Origin: Candidatus Omnitrophota bacterium
Lineage (GTDB): Bacteria > Omnitrophota > Gorgyraeia > 2-02-FULL-51-18
Length of the DNA: 64,000 nt
Direction of reading: 5' to 3'
Assembly (NCBI GenBank): GCA_022072175.1
Contig: JAJVIE010000003.1
Location: 492,598 to 556,597, forward strand
In this document: in pieces, positions 34,126 through 42,417 of the stretch
Layout of the letters: each line of letters begins with the position of its first letter
How positions within the stretch are numbered: position 1 is the first letter of the stretch
The notes under the pieces: model-generated
What the model saw: only the letters and a program-made list of their open reading frames with translations
Told to the model about the DNA's origin: nothing
Database searches by the model: none
Made by a program: the position numbers and the translations under genes

Positions 34126-35027
34126 CCGTGTTTTCCGCGGGGGCGCGCAACAGCCTCCTGAGGACGGTTTTCCGCGCCTATCCGTTCTCCAAGGGCCGAT
34201 ACCGGCTCATGTCCGCGCTCGAACCGCTCCTGGAATCGCGGCCGGTCGAATTGGGGCATGTCTGGGGCAGTTCCAAGTTGGCGCTCGATCTGTCCAGGCC
34301 GGGCCTCCAGCGTTCCTTCTACTTCTTCATGCCCGAGTCCTATGAGAGGGCCACCCAGGACTACCTGCGCCTGGCGCTGCGGCCGGGCATGACCGCTATC
34401 GATGTGGGTTGTCACGTGGGTCTTTTGACGCTTCTGATGGCCCGCCTCGTCGGTCCCTCGGGCCGGGTCTGGGGTTATGAGCCCGATCCCGACAATCACG
34501 CTCAGCTGGAGATCAACCTTTCGATCAACGGATACGCTCATGCCGTCGCGGTGAGGGCGGCCGTCACCGACCGCCGCGGTCGAGTGCGTCTGGCGCGAGG
34601 CAGGACCGGGTCCGACCACGCCGTGGACCGGCAGGCCGCCGGGGGTCTGGATGTGCCCTCCGAGCCGCTGTCGGACCTGCTGGAGCGGGAATCCATCCGG
34701 CGCGTGCATCTGCTCAAGATCGACGCGGAGGGGACCGAGGACCTGGTGCTCAACGGACTGGCCGATGCCCTCACCCCCTCGAGGATCGAGCGGATCGTCT
34801 GCGAGATCCACTCCAGCCGCAAGGCGGGCCCGGTCGGCGGTGACCGTATCCGCCGCCGCCTGGAAGCCGCCGGGTACACGGCATACGTGCTGGACCCGGC
34901 GCTCGCGCGACGGCCTTATCTGTCGGCTTGGGAGCCGCAGGCGGAAGTGCGCGGTCTGCAGAACGTGCTCTTTTGCGAGCCGTCGACGCTGCGGTCGGAC
35001 CAAGGATCGACCGGGGCCGGACGATGA
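34122..35027 (+). CDS. FkbM-family methyltransferase
   Basis: A 301-residue FkbM-type O-methyltransferase: AIDVGCHVGLLTLLMARLVG is motif I, then GRVWGYEPDPDNHAQLE, and LLKIDAEGTEDLVLNGL carries the conserved acidic segment. These enzymes commonly methylate sugar hydroxyls in surface glycans. The ATG at 34122 overlaps the previous stop; an upstream in-frame start at 33933 would lie inside the other methyltransferase gene. Confidence 0.82.
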   Translation: MTVFSAGARNSLLRTVFRAYPFSKGRYRLMSALEPLLESRPVELGHVWGSSKLALDLSRPGLQRSFYFFMPESYERATQDYLRLALRPGMTAIDVGCHVGLLTLLMARLVGPSGRVWGYEPDPDNHAQLEINLSINGYAHAVAVRAAVTDRRGRVRLARGRTGSDHAVDRQAAGGLDVPSEPLSDLLERESIRRVHLLKIDAEGTEDLVLNGLADALTPSRIERIVCEIHSSRKAGPVGGDRIRRRLEAAGYTAYVLDPALARRPYLSAWEPQAEVRGLQNVLFCEPSTLRSDQGSTGAGR

Positions 35028-35971
35028 ACGCGCCTGCGGCCGTACGCGTGGTCGTGCTCAACTACAACGGCCGCGCCATCCTCGAGCGCTGTCTGGGGTC
35101 CGTGGCGGATGCCGCGCGTCGCAGCCGTCGTCCCACCCGCGTGACGGTCCTCGACAACTGCAGTCGCGACGACAGTGAGGCCTACGTCCGGAGCGCCTGC
35201 CCGGAGGTTCATTGGGAACCGGCGCGGTCCAACCGAGTGTTCTGCTCCTATAACGAGTATGTCGCGAAGCTCCAGGAGCCGTACGTGGTCCTGCTCAACA
35301 ACGACATCCGCGTTCAGGAAGGGTATTCGGATGCGCTGGTCGATGCGCTCGAATCCGATGACAAGGCGTGGTTCGCGGCACCGCGCGTGCTCAACGACGC
35401 CAGCGGCGAGTACGAGGGCGGCCGCGCCAAGATGGAGATGCGCTACGGACTGCCGTGGGGGACCTCGCTCTTCAAGGGGCATGAAGGGCGCACGCTCGAG
35501 GCCGGACGTACGATGCAGACAGGATTCGGAGCCTACCGCAGGGACCGATTCCTTGAGCTCGGAGGTTATGATGATCTGTTCCTGCCCGGGACCGTCGAGG
35601 ATACCGACCTGTGTTTCCGTGGCTGGAAAAAAGGCTGGGGAGGGGTCTATTGTCCCGACAGCGTGGTGTATCACATGGGCCAGGCGACGTTCAAGCGTGA
35701 GTTCGGCTCCGCGGGCATCCGGCGCCTCAACCGCCGCAATCTCTATCTGTTCGTATGGAAGAACGTGCGTGATCCGCTTTTGATGGCATCGCATCTGGTC
35801 TGGATGCCCGTGCACCTGGTGCGCGACCTGCTGTTGGGCCGCCCGGAGTTCGTGGCGGCCTTGTCGGACGCGCTGGGACGCCTGCCGCAGGCTCTGGAGC
35901 GGCGGCGCGCCGCTGACCGGACGGATGTTCGCAGCGACCGCGAGGTCTTCGCGCTGTCGAGGTCTCTGTGA
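35024..35971 (+). CDS. GT2 glycosyltransferase, rhamnosyltransferase-like
   Basis: A 315-residue GT-A fold transferase. VVVLNYNGRAILERCLGSV and VLDNCSRDDSEAYV make the nucleotide-binding part, VVLLNNDIRVQEGY is the DxD-like site, and GGYDDLFLPGTVEDTDLCFR carries the ED motif of acceptor activation. The C-terminal part is amphipathic. It resembles WbbL-type enzymes that add rhamnose or a similar sugar to a lipid-linked glycan. It overlaps FkbM by ATGA and the next GT2 by GTGA. Confidence 0.8.
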   Translation: MNAPAAVRVVVLNYNGRAILERCLGSVADAARRSRRPTRVTVLDNCSRDDSEAYVRSACPEVHWEPARSNRVFCSYNEYVAKLQEPYVVLLNNDIRVQEGYSDALVDALESDDKAWFAAPRVLNDASGEYEGGRAKMEMRYGLPWGTSLFKGHEGRTLEAGRTMQTGFGAYRRDRFLELGGYDDLFLPGTVEDTDLCFRGWKKGWGGVYCPDSVVYHMGQATFKREFGSAGIRRLNRRNLYLFVWKNVRDPLLMASHLVWMPVHLVRDLLLGRPEFVAALSDALGRLPQALERRRAADRTDVRSDREVFALSRSL

Positions 35972-36747
35972 GCTCTCCACTGGTGAGCGCCGTGATGATC
36001 GCGCGTGATGAGCGGCGGGTCATCGCAGAGCGCCTGTCGGAACTGGCTTTCTGCGACGAGAGGGTCGTGCTCGACGGCGGCAGTACCGATGGGACGGCCC
36101 AAGCCGCCACCGCCGCGGGAGCGATCGTCGAGGTCAGGCCATTCACGGATTTCGCGGATCAGCGCAACCACGCGCTATCGATCGCGCGCGGAAAGTGGGT
36201 GTTCATCGTGGACTGTGACGAGCCGGTCGGACCGGAGCTGGCAGCTGAGGTGCTCCGGGCCGTCCGCTCGGACCGCTACGACGCGTACGAAGTGCGCCGG
36301 GTCAACAGGATCTTCGGCCGCACGATGCGTTATGGCGGCAATGGAGGCGATGTCCAGGTCCGTCTGGCGCTGCGCGACCGGGCGAGGTTCGAGGGCCGCG
36401 TGCACGAGCGGCTGGTCACTTCCGGGTTGAGGGTGGGCCGTCTACGCGCGCCGTTGGTCCATGAGTCCACGCCGGACGTTAGGACCTACATGAGGAAGCT
36501 CAACCACTACACGGCGCTGGAGGTCCAGGAGATGCGGCGCCGGGGCACCGATGGGATCGGCCGGGGGGATGCGCCACGCGCGGGGCGAGCCCTGGCGGTC
36601 TTCGTCCGTCGCTACTTCTTGGCGGGCGGGCTGCTGGACGGGATGCCGGGCTTTCTTTACGCGATGCTGAGCGGGTATTATGAGTTCGTCCGCCGCATGA
36701 AGGTCTGGGAGGAGCGCGGAGCATCCATCGAAAGGAGCGCGGAATGA
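35968..36747 (+). CDS. GT2 glycosyltransferase, WaaE/KdtX-like
   Basis: A 259-residue transferase of the WaaE/KdtX group. SAVMIARDERRVIAERLSEL, VVLDGGSTDGT, DQRNHALSIARGKWVF and VDCDEP mark the donor site, and GRVHERLV is a typical WaaE acceptor element. The GTG start overlaps the previous stop, and an ATGA overlap joins it to wecB. The substrate could be a lipid A-core sugar or a repeat-unit sugar. Confidence 0.78.
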   Translation: MSSPLVSAVMIARDERRVIAERLSELAFCDERVVLDGGSTDGTAQAATAAGAIVEVRPFTDFADQRNHALSIARGKWVFIVDCDEPVGPELAAEVLRAVRSDRYDAYEVRRVNRIFGRTMRYGGNGGDVQVRLALRDRARFEGRVHERLVTSGLRVGRLRAPLVHESTPDVRTYMRKLNHYTALEVQEMRRRGTDGIGRGDAPRAGRALAVFVRRYFLAGGLLDGMPGFLYAMLSGYYEFVRRMKVWEERGASIERSAE

Positions 36748-37838
36748 AGGTCGCGGTCGTTCTGGGCACACGCCCGGAGATCATCAAGATGAGCCCGGTA
36801 CTGCGAGCGCTCCGCGCCCGCCGCCGCAAATTTCTGCTCGTACACACCGGCCAGCACTACAGTTACGAGATGGACAAGCTCTTCTTCGATACGCTCGAAC
36901 TGCCCAGACCGACGCACCGCCTGTCGTACGGACGTCATGAGGTCTCCGCGCACGGAGCTCTGACGGGTCGCATGATGGAGGCGCTCGAGTCCGTGTTGAC
37001 GCGTCAGAAGCCGGACGTCGTGTTGGCTCAGGGCGATACGAACACCGTGCTGGCCTCCGCGCTGGTCGCTTCCAAGCTCCGCGGCGTGAGGTTCGGGCAC
37101 GTCGAAGCCGGTCTGCGCAGTCATGATTGGGAAATGCCCGAGGAGATCAACCGCATCCTGGCCGACCGTGTCGCGCACGAGCTGTTCGCGCCGACCCCGG
37201 AGTGCCGCCGCACGTTACTGGCCGAGGGGATCCCCGCCGGCCGCGTGCACCTGACCGGCAATACCATCGTGGATGCGGTGCGGCAGAACCTCGGTCTGGC
37301 ACGGCGCAAGGCCGACATCGCGCGCTGGAGGCGTCTGACGGGCAAGGACTACTTCCTGATGACGCTGCACCGCCAGGAGAACGTCGATCATCGCCCGCGC
37401 CTGGCGGCCATCTTGGAGGGGTTGAGCCGGGTCATCAAAGCGCACGGACGACGCATCCTCTTTCCGGTCCATCCCAGGACGGTCTCGCGGCTCAAGGCGC
37501 ATCGCTTGGCACTGCCGCCGGGGGTCGTGGCCGTCGAGCCGACGGGTTTCCTGGAGTTCCTGATGCTCGAGAGGAGCGCGAGTTTGATCCTGACCGATTC
37601 CGGGGGGCTCCAGGAAGAGGCGTGCATCCTCGGCGTGCCCTGCGTGACGCTCCGCACCAGCACCGAGCGGCCCGAGACGGTGAGCGTGGGAGCCAACCTG
37701 CTGACACACTGCGATCCGGCGCTCATCGAGCGCTATGCGGGCCGCATGCTCTCCGCGGGCCGGAAGTGGCGCAACCCCTTCGGTGACGGACGCAGTGGGG
37801 AGAGGATCGTCCGTATCCTCGAAAGGAACGGGCGTTGA
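36744..37838 (+). CDS. wecB: Non-hydrolysing UDP-GlcNAc 2-epimerase WecB
   Basis: A 364-residue GT-B-fold epimerase interconverting UDP-GlcNAc and UDP-ManNAc. It shows VVLGTRPEIIKMSPVL, VHTGQHYSYEMDK, QGDTNTVLASALVA, GHVEAGLRSHDWEMPEEINR and TDSGGLQEEACILGVPCVTLR. These separate it from the hydrolysing LegG encoded at 7658. UDP-ManNAc or its uronic acid may be a repeat-unit sugar. Its stop overlaps a GT4 start by TTGA. Confidence 0.88.
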   Translation: MKVAVVLGTRPEIIKMSPVLRALRARRRKFLLVHTGQHYSYEMDKLFFDTLELPRPTHRLSYGRHEVSAHGALTGRMMEALESVLTRQKPDVVLAQGDTNTVLASALVASKLRGVRFGHVEAGLRSHDWEMPEEINRILADRVAHELFAPTPECRRTLLAEGIPAGRVHLTGNTIVDAVRQNLGLARRKADIARWRRLTGKDYFLMTLHRQENVDHRPRLAAILEGLSRVIKAHGRRILFPVHPRTVSRLKAHRLALPPGVVAVEPTGFLEFLMLERSASLILTDSGGLQEEACILGVPCVTLRTSTERPETVSVGANLLTHCDPALIERYAGRMLSAGRKWRNPFGDGRSGERIVRILERNGR

Positions 37839-38884
37839 AGATCGCGTACTTCACGTACCCGGCGGCTTTCCAGAACATCGGAGGCGGGGAAGTGCAGCTG
37901 CTCAAGACGCGAGAGTATGTCGAGCGCGCCGGTCAGCCGGTCCATCTGTTCGATCTCTGGAAGGACCGCGTCGAGGATTTCGACGTCCTTCATATTTTCA
38001 GCTCGGTCAAGGATTGCCTGGGGCTGGCGGAGATCGCGCGCAAGAGAGGCGTGCGCGTCGCGGTGAGCCCCGTGCTCTGGAGCGACCTGCGCAGGGCCCT
38101 GCACACGGACGGGGGCGTGCGTCAGAAGACGGACCTGCTGGTCCGGCACCTGCTCAAGCTCGGGGCGCCGACCTTTCCGTCCGGACGCCGCCGCCTGCTG
38201 ACCACGGCTCAGCACCTGTACCCCAACTCGCGGGCCGAAAAGCTCCAGATCGCGCGCTTGTTCGCGGTCGATCCGGCCCATATCCATGTGGTTCCCAATG
38301 GCGTGGACCGTCGCTTCGACATGGCGGACCCCGCCGCGTATCGTGCCCGTTACGGTACGGAGCCTTTCGTGCTGGGTGTGGGCCGCATCGAGCCGCGCAA
38401 GAACCAGCTCAATCTCATCCGGGCGCTCAAGGGGCTCGGCGTCCGGTTGGTGCTCATCGGGGATCCGGTGACGGGTTATGAAGAGTACGACCGGATGTGC
38501 CGCCAAGCGGGACAGGACCATGTGACGTTCCTGCCTTCGATCCCGCACGGCGATCCCCTGCTCGCGTCCGCTTATGCCGCGTGCGAGGCCTTCGTGCTGC
38601 AGGGGTGGTTCGAGACGCCGGGACTGGCGGCCCTCGAGGCGGCACTGGCCGGAGCGCGGCTGGCCGTCACCTCCGGCGGCAGCACCCGTGAGTATTTCGA
38701 CGACCTTGCTGATTATCTGGATCCGGCGGATACCGCATCGATCCTGCGGGCGGTCAAGGCGGCTCTTGGGCGTCCACGCGACGGGCGTCTGCGAACCCAT
38801 GTGCGTGAGGCGTATACCTGGGAGCGCGTGGCCGACCGGCAGATCGAGCTTTACGGAAGGCTTCTGACCGAAGGCCGTCGTTGA
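37835..38884 (+). CDS. GT4-family glycosyltransferase
   Basis: A 349-residue GT-B enzyme. VPNGVDRRFDM marks the end of the N-terminal half, VLGVGRIEPRKNQLNLIRAL opens the donor half, and ACEAFVLQGWFETPGLAALEAALAG carries the EX7E-like donor signature. I chose the TTG at 37835 because it overlaps the wecB stop and has AAAGGA about seven bases upstream. The next gene also begins at TTG. Donor and acceptor are not predictable. Confidence 0.77.
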   Translation: MKIAYFTYPAAFQNIGGGEVQLLKTREYVERAGQPVHLFDLWKDRVEDFDVLHIFSSVKDCLGLAEIARKRGVRVAVSPVLWSDLRRALHTDGGVRQKTDLLVRHLLKLGAPTFPSGRRRLLTTAQHLYPNSRAEKLQIARLFAVDPAHIHVVPNGVDRRFDMADPAAYRARYGTEPFVLGVGRIEPRKNQLNLIRALKGLGVRLVLIGDPVTGYEEYDRMCRQAGQDHVTFLPSIPHGDPLLASAYAACEAFVLQGWFETPGLAALEAALAGARLAVTSGGSTREYFDDLADYLDPADTASILRAVKAALGRPRDGRLRTHVREAYTWERVADRQIELYGRLLTEGRR

Positions 38885-39993
38885 AGTACGTCTACCGGTC
38901 GACATGGAAGAGGGTCTGCGCCGCCGCGCTCGATACGGCCGGGGGAGTATTGCGCGGAAAGTCGTCCTATCCGCCCGCGGAACCCGACCGCATCCTGGTC
39001 GTGCGTCTGGATCATCTCGGGGATATCCTCCTGACGACCGGCATGCCCAAGGCGCTCAAGGAGGCTTATCCCTCGGCGCGGGTGGATCTGCTCGTGCCCA
39101 GTTGGGGCGCGCCTCTTTTCGAGAACAACCCCTTCGTCGATGACGTGTTGACCTACGATGCGCCGTGGTTCGCGGGCTCGCGTTTCAAGCGCGGCTCGAA
39201 GCGCTCCTGGGGAGCCCTCGCGGGCGAGCTGCGCCGGCGCCGTTACGCGATCGGACTGAGCCTGCGCGGAGACGCGCGTGAACATCTGCTCCTGCGCCTC
39301 GGAAAGGTCCGTTACACGATCGGATACGGCATTACCGGAGGGGGCTTCCTGTTGTCCCGCGTAGCGCCTTACCTGCCGGGCCGCCATGAGCTCGATCGCC
39401 GCGCCGATCTTTTGCGCGAGCTCGGCGTGAGGTCGGCCGATCTGGGGCCGAAGCTCTATTTCAGGGACGACGAGGATCCGGAACAGCTCCTGTCGCGCCT
39501 GGGTGTGCCCGCCGGCCGTCCCCGGATCGGCCTGCAGATCGGAGCCGGAGCGACTTCGAAGACCTGGTCCGATGACAAGGTGGCTGAGTTCGTGCGCCTT
39601 GTGGGATCCCGGCATCCGGGAGCGGTGCTGGTCCTTCTGGGTACACGCTCGCCGCGCCTGCCCGATACGCCGGGCCTGCGGGTCGCGGACTTGACCGGAA
39701 GGACCGGTATCCGGGAGCTGTGCGTATCGATGAGGGGTCTGGACGCCGTGGTCGGCTATGATTCGGGGCCGACGCATCTGGCGTCCGCACTGGACGTGCC
39801 GACCCTCTTCCTCTATAGTGGGGTCAATCGTTTCGAGGAATGGAAGCCTCTGGCTGAATCCGCGCGCGTGTTGCGCAGGCCGGTGGACTGTTCGCCCTGC
39901 GAGCTTACGGCCTGTCCGATCCCGGGCCATCCGTGCTTGGAGGGGATACAGCCCTCGCAAGCCGCGGAAGAATTGGGGAAAATGCTGGCATGA
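38881..39993 (+). CDS. GT9 heptosyltransferase-family protein
   Basis: A 370-residue GT-B enzyme of the GT9 family that includes lipopolysaccharide heptosyltransferases. ILVVRLDHLGDILLTTGMP at the N-terminus, ARVDLLVPSWGAPLFENN, IGLQIGAGATSKTW opening the second domain, and VVGYDSGPTHLASALDVPTL near residue 290 are family elements. The C-terminal CSPCELTACPIPGHPC has clustered cysteines common in this family. The first of four GT9 genes in the window. TTG start by TTGA overlap. Confidence 0.8.
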   Translation: MKYVYRSTWKRVCAAALDTAGGVLRGKSSYPPAEPDRILVVRLDHLGDILLTTGMPKALKEAYPSARVDLLVPSWGAPLFENNPFVDDVLTYDAPWFAGSRFKRGSKRSWGALAGELRRRRYAIGLSLRGDAREHLLLRLGKVRYTIGYGITGGGFLLSRVAPYLPGRHELDRRADLLRELGVRSADLGPKLYFRDDEDPEQLLSRLGVPAGRPRIGLQIGAGATSKTWSDDKVAEFVRLVGSRHPGAVLVLLGTRSPRLPDTPGLRVADLTGRTGIRELCVSMRGLDAVVGYDSGPTHLASALDVPTLFLYSGVNRFEEWKPLAESARVLRRPVDCSPCELTACPIPGHPCLEGIQPSQAAEELGKMLA

Positions 39994-41807
39994 ACATCCT
40001 GGGTCTATCGGCTTTTTATCATGACAGCGCGGCCTGTCTGGTGACGGACGGCCGTATCGTCGCGGCAGCTCAAGAAGAGCGCTTCACGCGCAAGAAGCAC
40101 GACGAAGCCTTCCCGGCCCGGGCGATCGAATATTGCCTGTCCAGCGCGGGACTCAAGATCTCCGATGTGGACCTCGTGGTCTTTTACGAGAAGCCGTTCC
40201 TCAAGTTCGAGCGCCTGCTCGAGACCTATCTGGCCTGCGCGCCCTACGGGATCCGCTCGTTCATCAAGGCCATGCCTGTCTGGCTCAAGCGCAAGCTCTG
40301 GATCAAGGACATCATCGCTTCGGAGCTCGGTTACTCGGGTAAGGTCCTTTTCCCGGAACATCATGAGTCCCACGCGGCTTCGGCTTTCTTCCCGTCCCCG
40401 TTCGAACATGCCGCCGTGCTGACCCTCGACGGCGTGGGGGAGTGGGCGACCTCCAGTCTCAGCGAAGGCAAAGGCAACCAACTGCGGATCCTGCAGGAGA
40501 TCCGCTTCCCGCACTCGTTGGGGCTCCTGTACTCGGCTTTCACCTACTATACGGGGTTCAAGGTCAACTCAGGAGAGTACAAGGTCATGGGCCTGGCTCC
40601 GTACGGAGAGCCGCGCTACAAGGACCTCATTCTCGAGAAGCTCATGGACCTCAAGGCCGACGGCTCCTTCAAGCTGGACCTGTCGTATTTCGACTATTGC
40701 GCGGGCCTGCGGATGACCAATGACCGCTTCCACCGCCTCTTCGGAGGGCCGCCCCGTAAGCCCGAGACCCGACTGACCCAGCGCGAGATGGACCTCGCAC
40801 GCTCCGTCCAGGAGGTGACCGAGGAAGTGATGGTGCGTATGGCGCGGCACGCCAGGCAGGTCACGGGGGCGCGGAACCTGTGCCTGGCCGGAGGCGTAGC
40901 GCTCAATTGTGTCGGCAACGGCCGTATCCTGCGCGAGCGGATCTTCGACCGGCTCTGGATCCAACCGGCAGCGGGCGACGCCGGCGGCGCCCTCGGCGCG
41001 GCTCTCGCGGCGTGGCACACCTACTTGGGCAGCCCTCGATCGGCGAGCGGGTCCGGCGATGTCATCCAAGGTTCCTACCTGGGACCATCCTACTCCGATG
41101 AAGAGATCGGCCGCTACCTGGACCAAGAGGGCATACCGTCCCGGCGTTTGGACGAGGATAAGCTGGCGCGCACCGTCGCCGAGATCCTGGCCTCGGCCAA
41201 GGTGGTCGGCTGGTTCCAGGGGCGCATGGAGTTCGGTCCGAGGGCGCTGGGCTCGCGTTCCATCCTGGGGGATGCGCGCTCTCCCAAGATGCAGGAGACC
41301 ATGAACCTCAAGATCAAGTTCAGGGAGAGCTTCAGGCCGTTCGCGCCGGCCGTGTTGCGAGAGAAGGTCTCCGAGTATTTTGAAATGGACGCGGACAGTC
41401 CGTACATGCTGCTGGTGGCGCCCGTACGCGAGCATCTGCGCCGTCAGATGAGCCCGGAGGAATCGTCGCGTTTCGGCATCGACAAGCTCAATGTCGTGCG
41501 ATCCTCGATCCCCGCGGTCACTCACGTCGATTACTCGGCGCGCATCCAGACGGTGGACGATCGCACGCACGAGCGTTTCAGGAGGCTGCTGGAGGCGTTC
41601 GAGGCCTCGCAGGGGTGCCCGGTGCTCATCAACACGTCCTTCAACGTCCGCGGCGAGCCCCTGGTCTGTTCTCCGGCGGAGGCGTACCGTTGCTTCATGA
41701 GAACGGACATGGATTACCTGGTGCTCGGGGACCGGTTGCTGGACAAGACCGAGCAGAAGCCGCTCAGCGGCGACACCGATTGGAAACGGGAGTTCGAACT
41801 CGATTGA
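39990..41807 (+). CDS. NodU/TobZ-family carbamoyltransferase
   Basis: A 605-residue two-domain carbamoyltransferase using carbamoyl phosphate and ATP to O-carbamoylate a sugar or lipid. The Kae1-like domain opens with MNILGLSAFYHDSAACLV and has QEERFTRKKHDEAFP, HHESHAASAFF and LCLAGGVALNCVGNG. The C-terminal YrdC-related domain has WFQGRMEFGPRALGSRSIL and CPVLINTSFNVRGEPLVCSP. It is followed directly by the SxtJ- and DUF5989-type genes, a set often found together. It may carbamoylate the surface glycan. Confidence 0.87.
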   Translation: MNILGLSAFYHDSAACLVTDGRIVAAAQEERFTRKKHDEAFPARAIEYCLSSAGLKISDVDLVVFYEKPFLKFERLLETYLACAPYGIRSFIKAMPVWLKRKLWIKDIIASELGYSGKVLFPEHHESHAASAFFPSPFEHAAVLTLDGVGEWATSSLSEGKGNQLRILQEIRFPHSLGLLYSAFTYYTGFKVNSGEYKVMGLAPYGEPRYKDLILEKLMDLKADGSFKLDLSYFDYCAGLRMTNDRFHRLFGGPPRKPETRLTQREMDLARSVQEVTEEVMVRMARHARQVTGARNLCLAGGVALNCVGNGRILRERIFDRLWIQPAAGDAGGALGAALAAWHTYLGSPRSASGSGDVIQGSYLGPSYSDEEIGRYLDQEGIPSRRLDEDKLARTVAEILASAKVVGWFQGRMEFGPRALGSRSILGDARSPKMQETMNLKIKFRESFRPFAPAVLREKVSEYFEMDADSPYMLLVAPVREHLRRQMSPEESSRFGIDKLNVVRSSIPAVTHVDYSARIQTVDDRTHERFRRLLEAFEASQGCPVLINTSFNVRGEPLVCSPAEAYRCFMRTDMDYLVLGDRLLDKTEQKPLSGDTDWKREFELD

Positions 41808-42232
41808 TCCGTGAGATCCTGCAGGACCTGGCCGCTCTTAAGAGCGGCCGCAAAGAGCTGAGGGAGTTCGCGTGGACCATGGCGATCGCCTCGGGACTTC
41901 TGGCGGCCTGGCTGGCTTGGCGTCATCCGTCACCGGCGGTGATCGTACTCGTCGCGCTCGGTATCGTTCTTGTGTCGTGCGGAACGCTGCGTCCGGAGCT
42001 GTTGGCGCCGGTACGGCGCGTGTGGATGGGGCTGGCGTTCGTGCTCGGATTCTTCATGAGCCGCATGATCCTTGCGGTCTGCTATTACCTGGTGATCACG
42101 CCGATCGGTCTGATCACGCGCGCCACGGGCAAGGATTTCCTGTCCCGCAAGATGGACCCCCAGACCTCCACCTACTGGACGCAGCGTCAGAACGCCGAGG
42201 ACGCCAAGGCCCGTTTGGAGCGGCAGTTCTGA
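41804..42232 (+). CDS. SxtJ-like small membrane protein
   Basis: A 142-residue protein with a short polar N-terminus, a pair of hydrophobic helices (about residues 25-60) and a third segment in FMSRMILAVCYYLVITPIGL. It ends in a charged tail after FLSRKMDPQTSTYW. It resembles SxtJ-type proteins encoded after NodU/SxtI carbamoyltransferases. The TTG start comes from the TTGA overlap with that gene; no other start gives a sensible N-terminus. It may anchor the carbamoyltransferase to the membrane; this is inference. Confidence 0.75.
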   Translation: MIREILQDLAALKSGRKELREFAWTMAIASGLLAAWLAWRHPSPAVIVLVALGIVLVSCGTLRPELLAPVRRVWMGLAFVLGFFMSRMILAVCYYLVITPIGLITRATGKDFLSRKMDPQTSTYWTQRQNAEDAKARLERQF

Positions 42233-42245
42233 ACAAGGAGAAACG

Positions 42246-42404
42246 ATGAGCAAGCTATCCATTCTCGGAGAGTTCTGGCAGTTCCTCAAGGTCCGCAAGA
42301 AGTGGTGGTTGACCCCGATCGTGATCACGCTGGTCCTCCTGGGCGCGCTCATCGTGTTCAGCCAAGGGTCCGCTCTGGCCCCGTTCATCTACACGCTCTT
42401 CTAG
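42246..42404 (+). CDS. DUF5989-type 52-residue membrane protein
   Basis: A small protein with one membrane helix. LGEFWQFLKVRKKWW is followed by a hydrophobic stretch and ends GSALAPFIYTLF, the hallmark of the DUF5989 family that accompanies carbamoyltransferase and SxtJ genes. A clear AAGGAG ribosome site at 42236-42241 lies just before the ATG. Function is unknown; constant association suggests a helper of the carbamoyltransferase. Confidence 0.82.
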   Translation: MSKLSILGEFWQFLKVRKKWWLTPIVITLVLLGALIVFSQGSALAPFIYTLF

Positions 42405-42417
42405 AGCGCCGAAGCCG

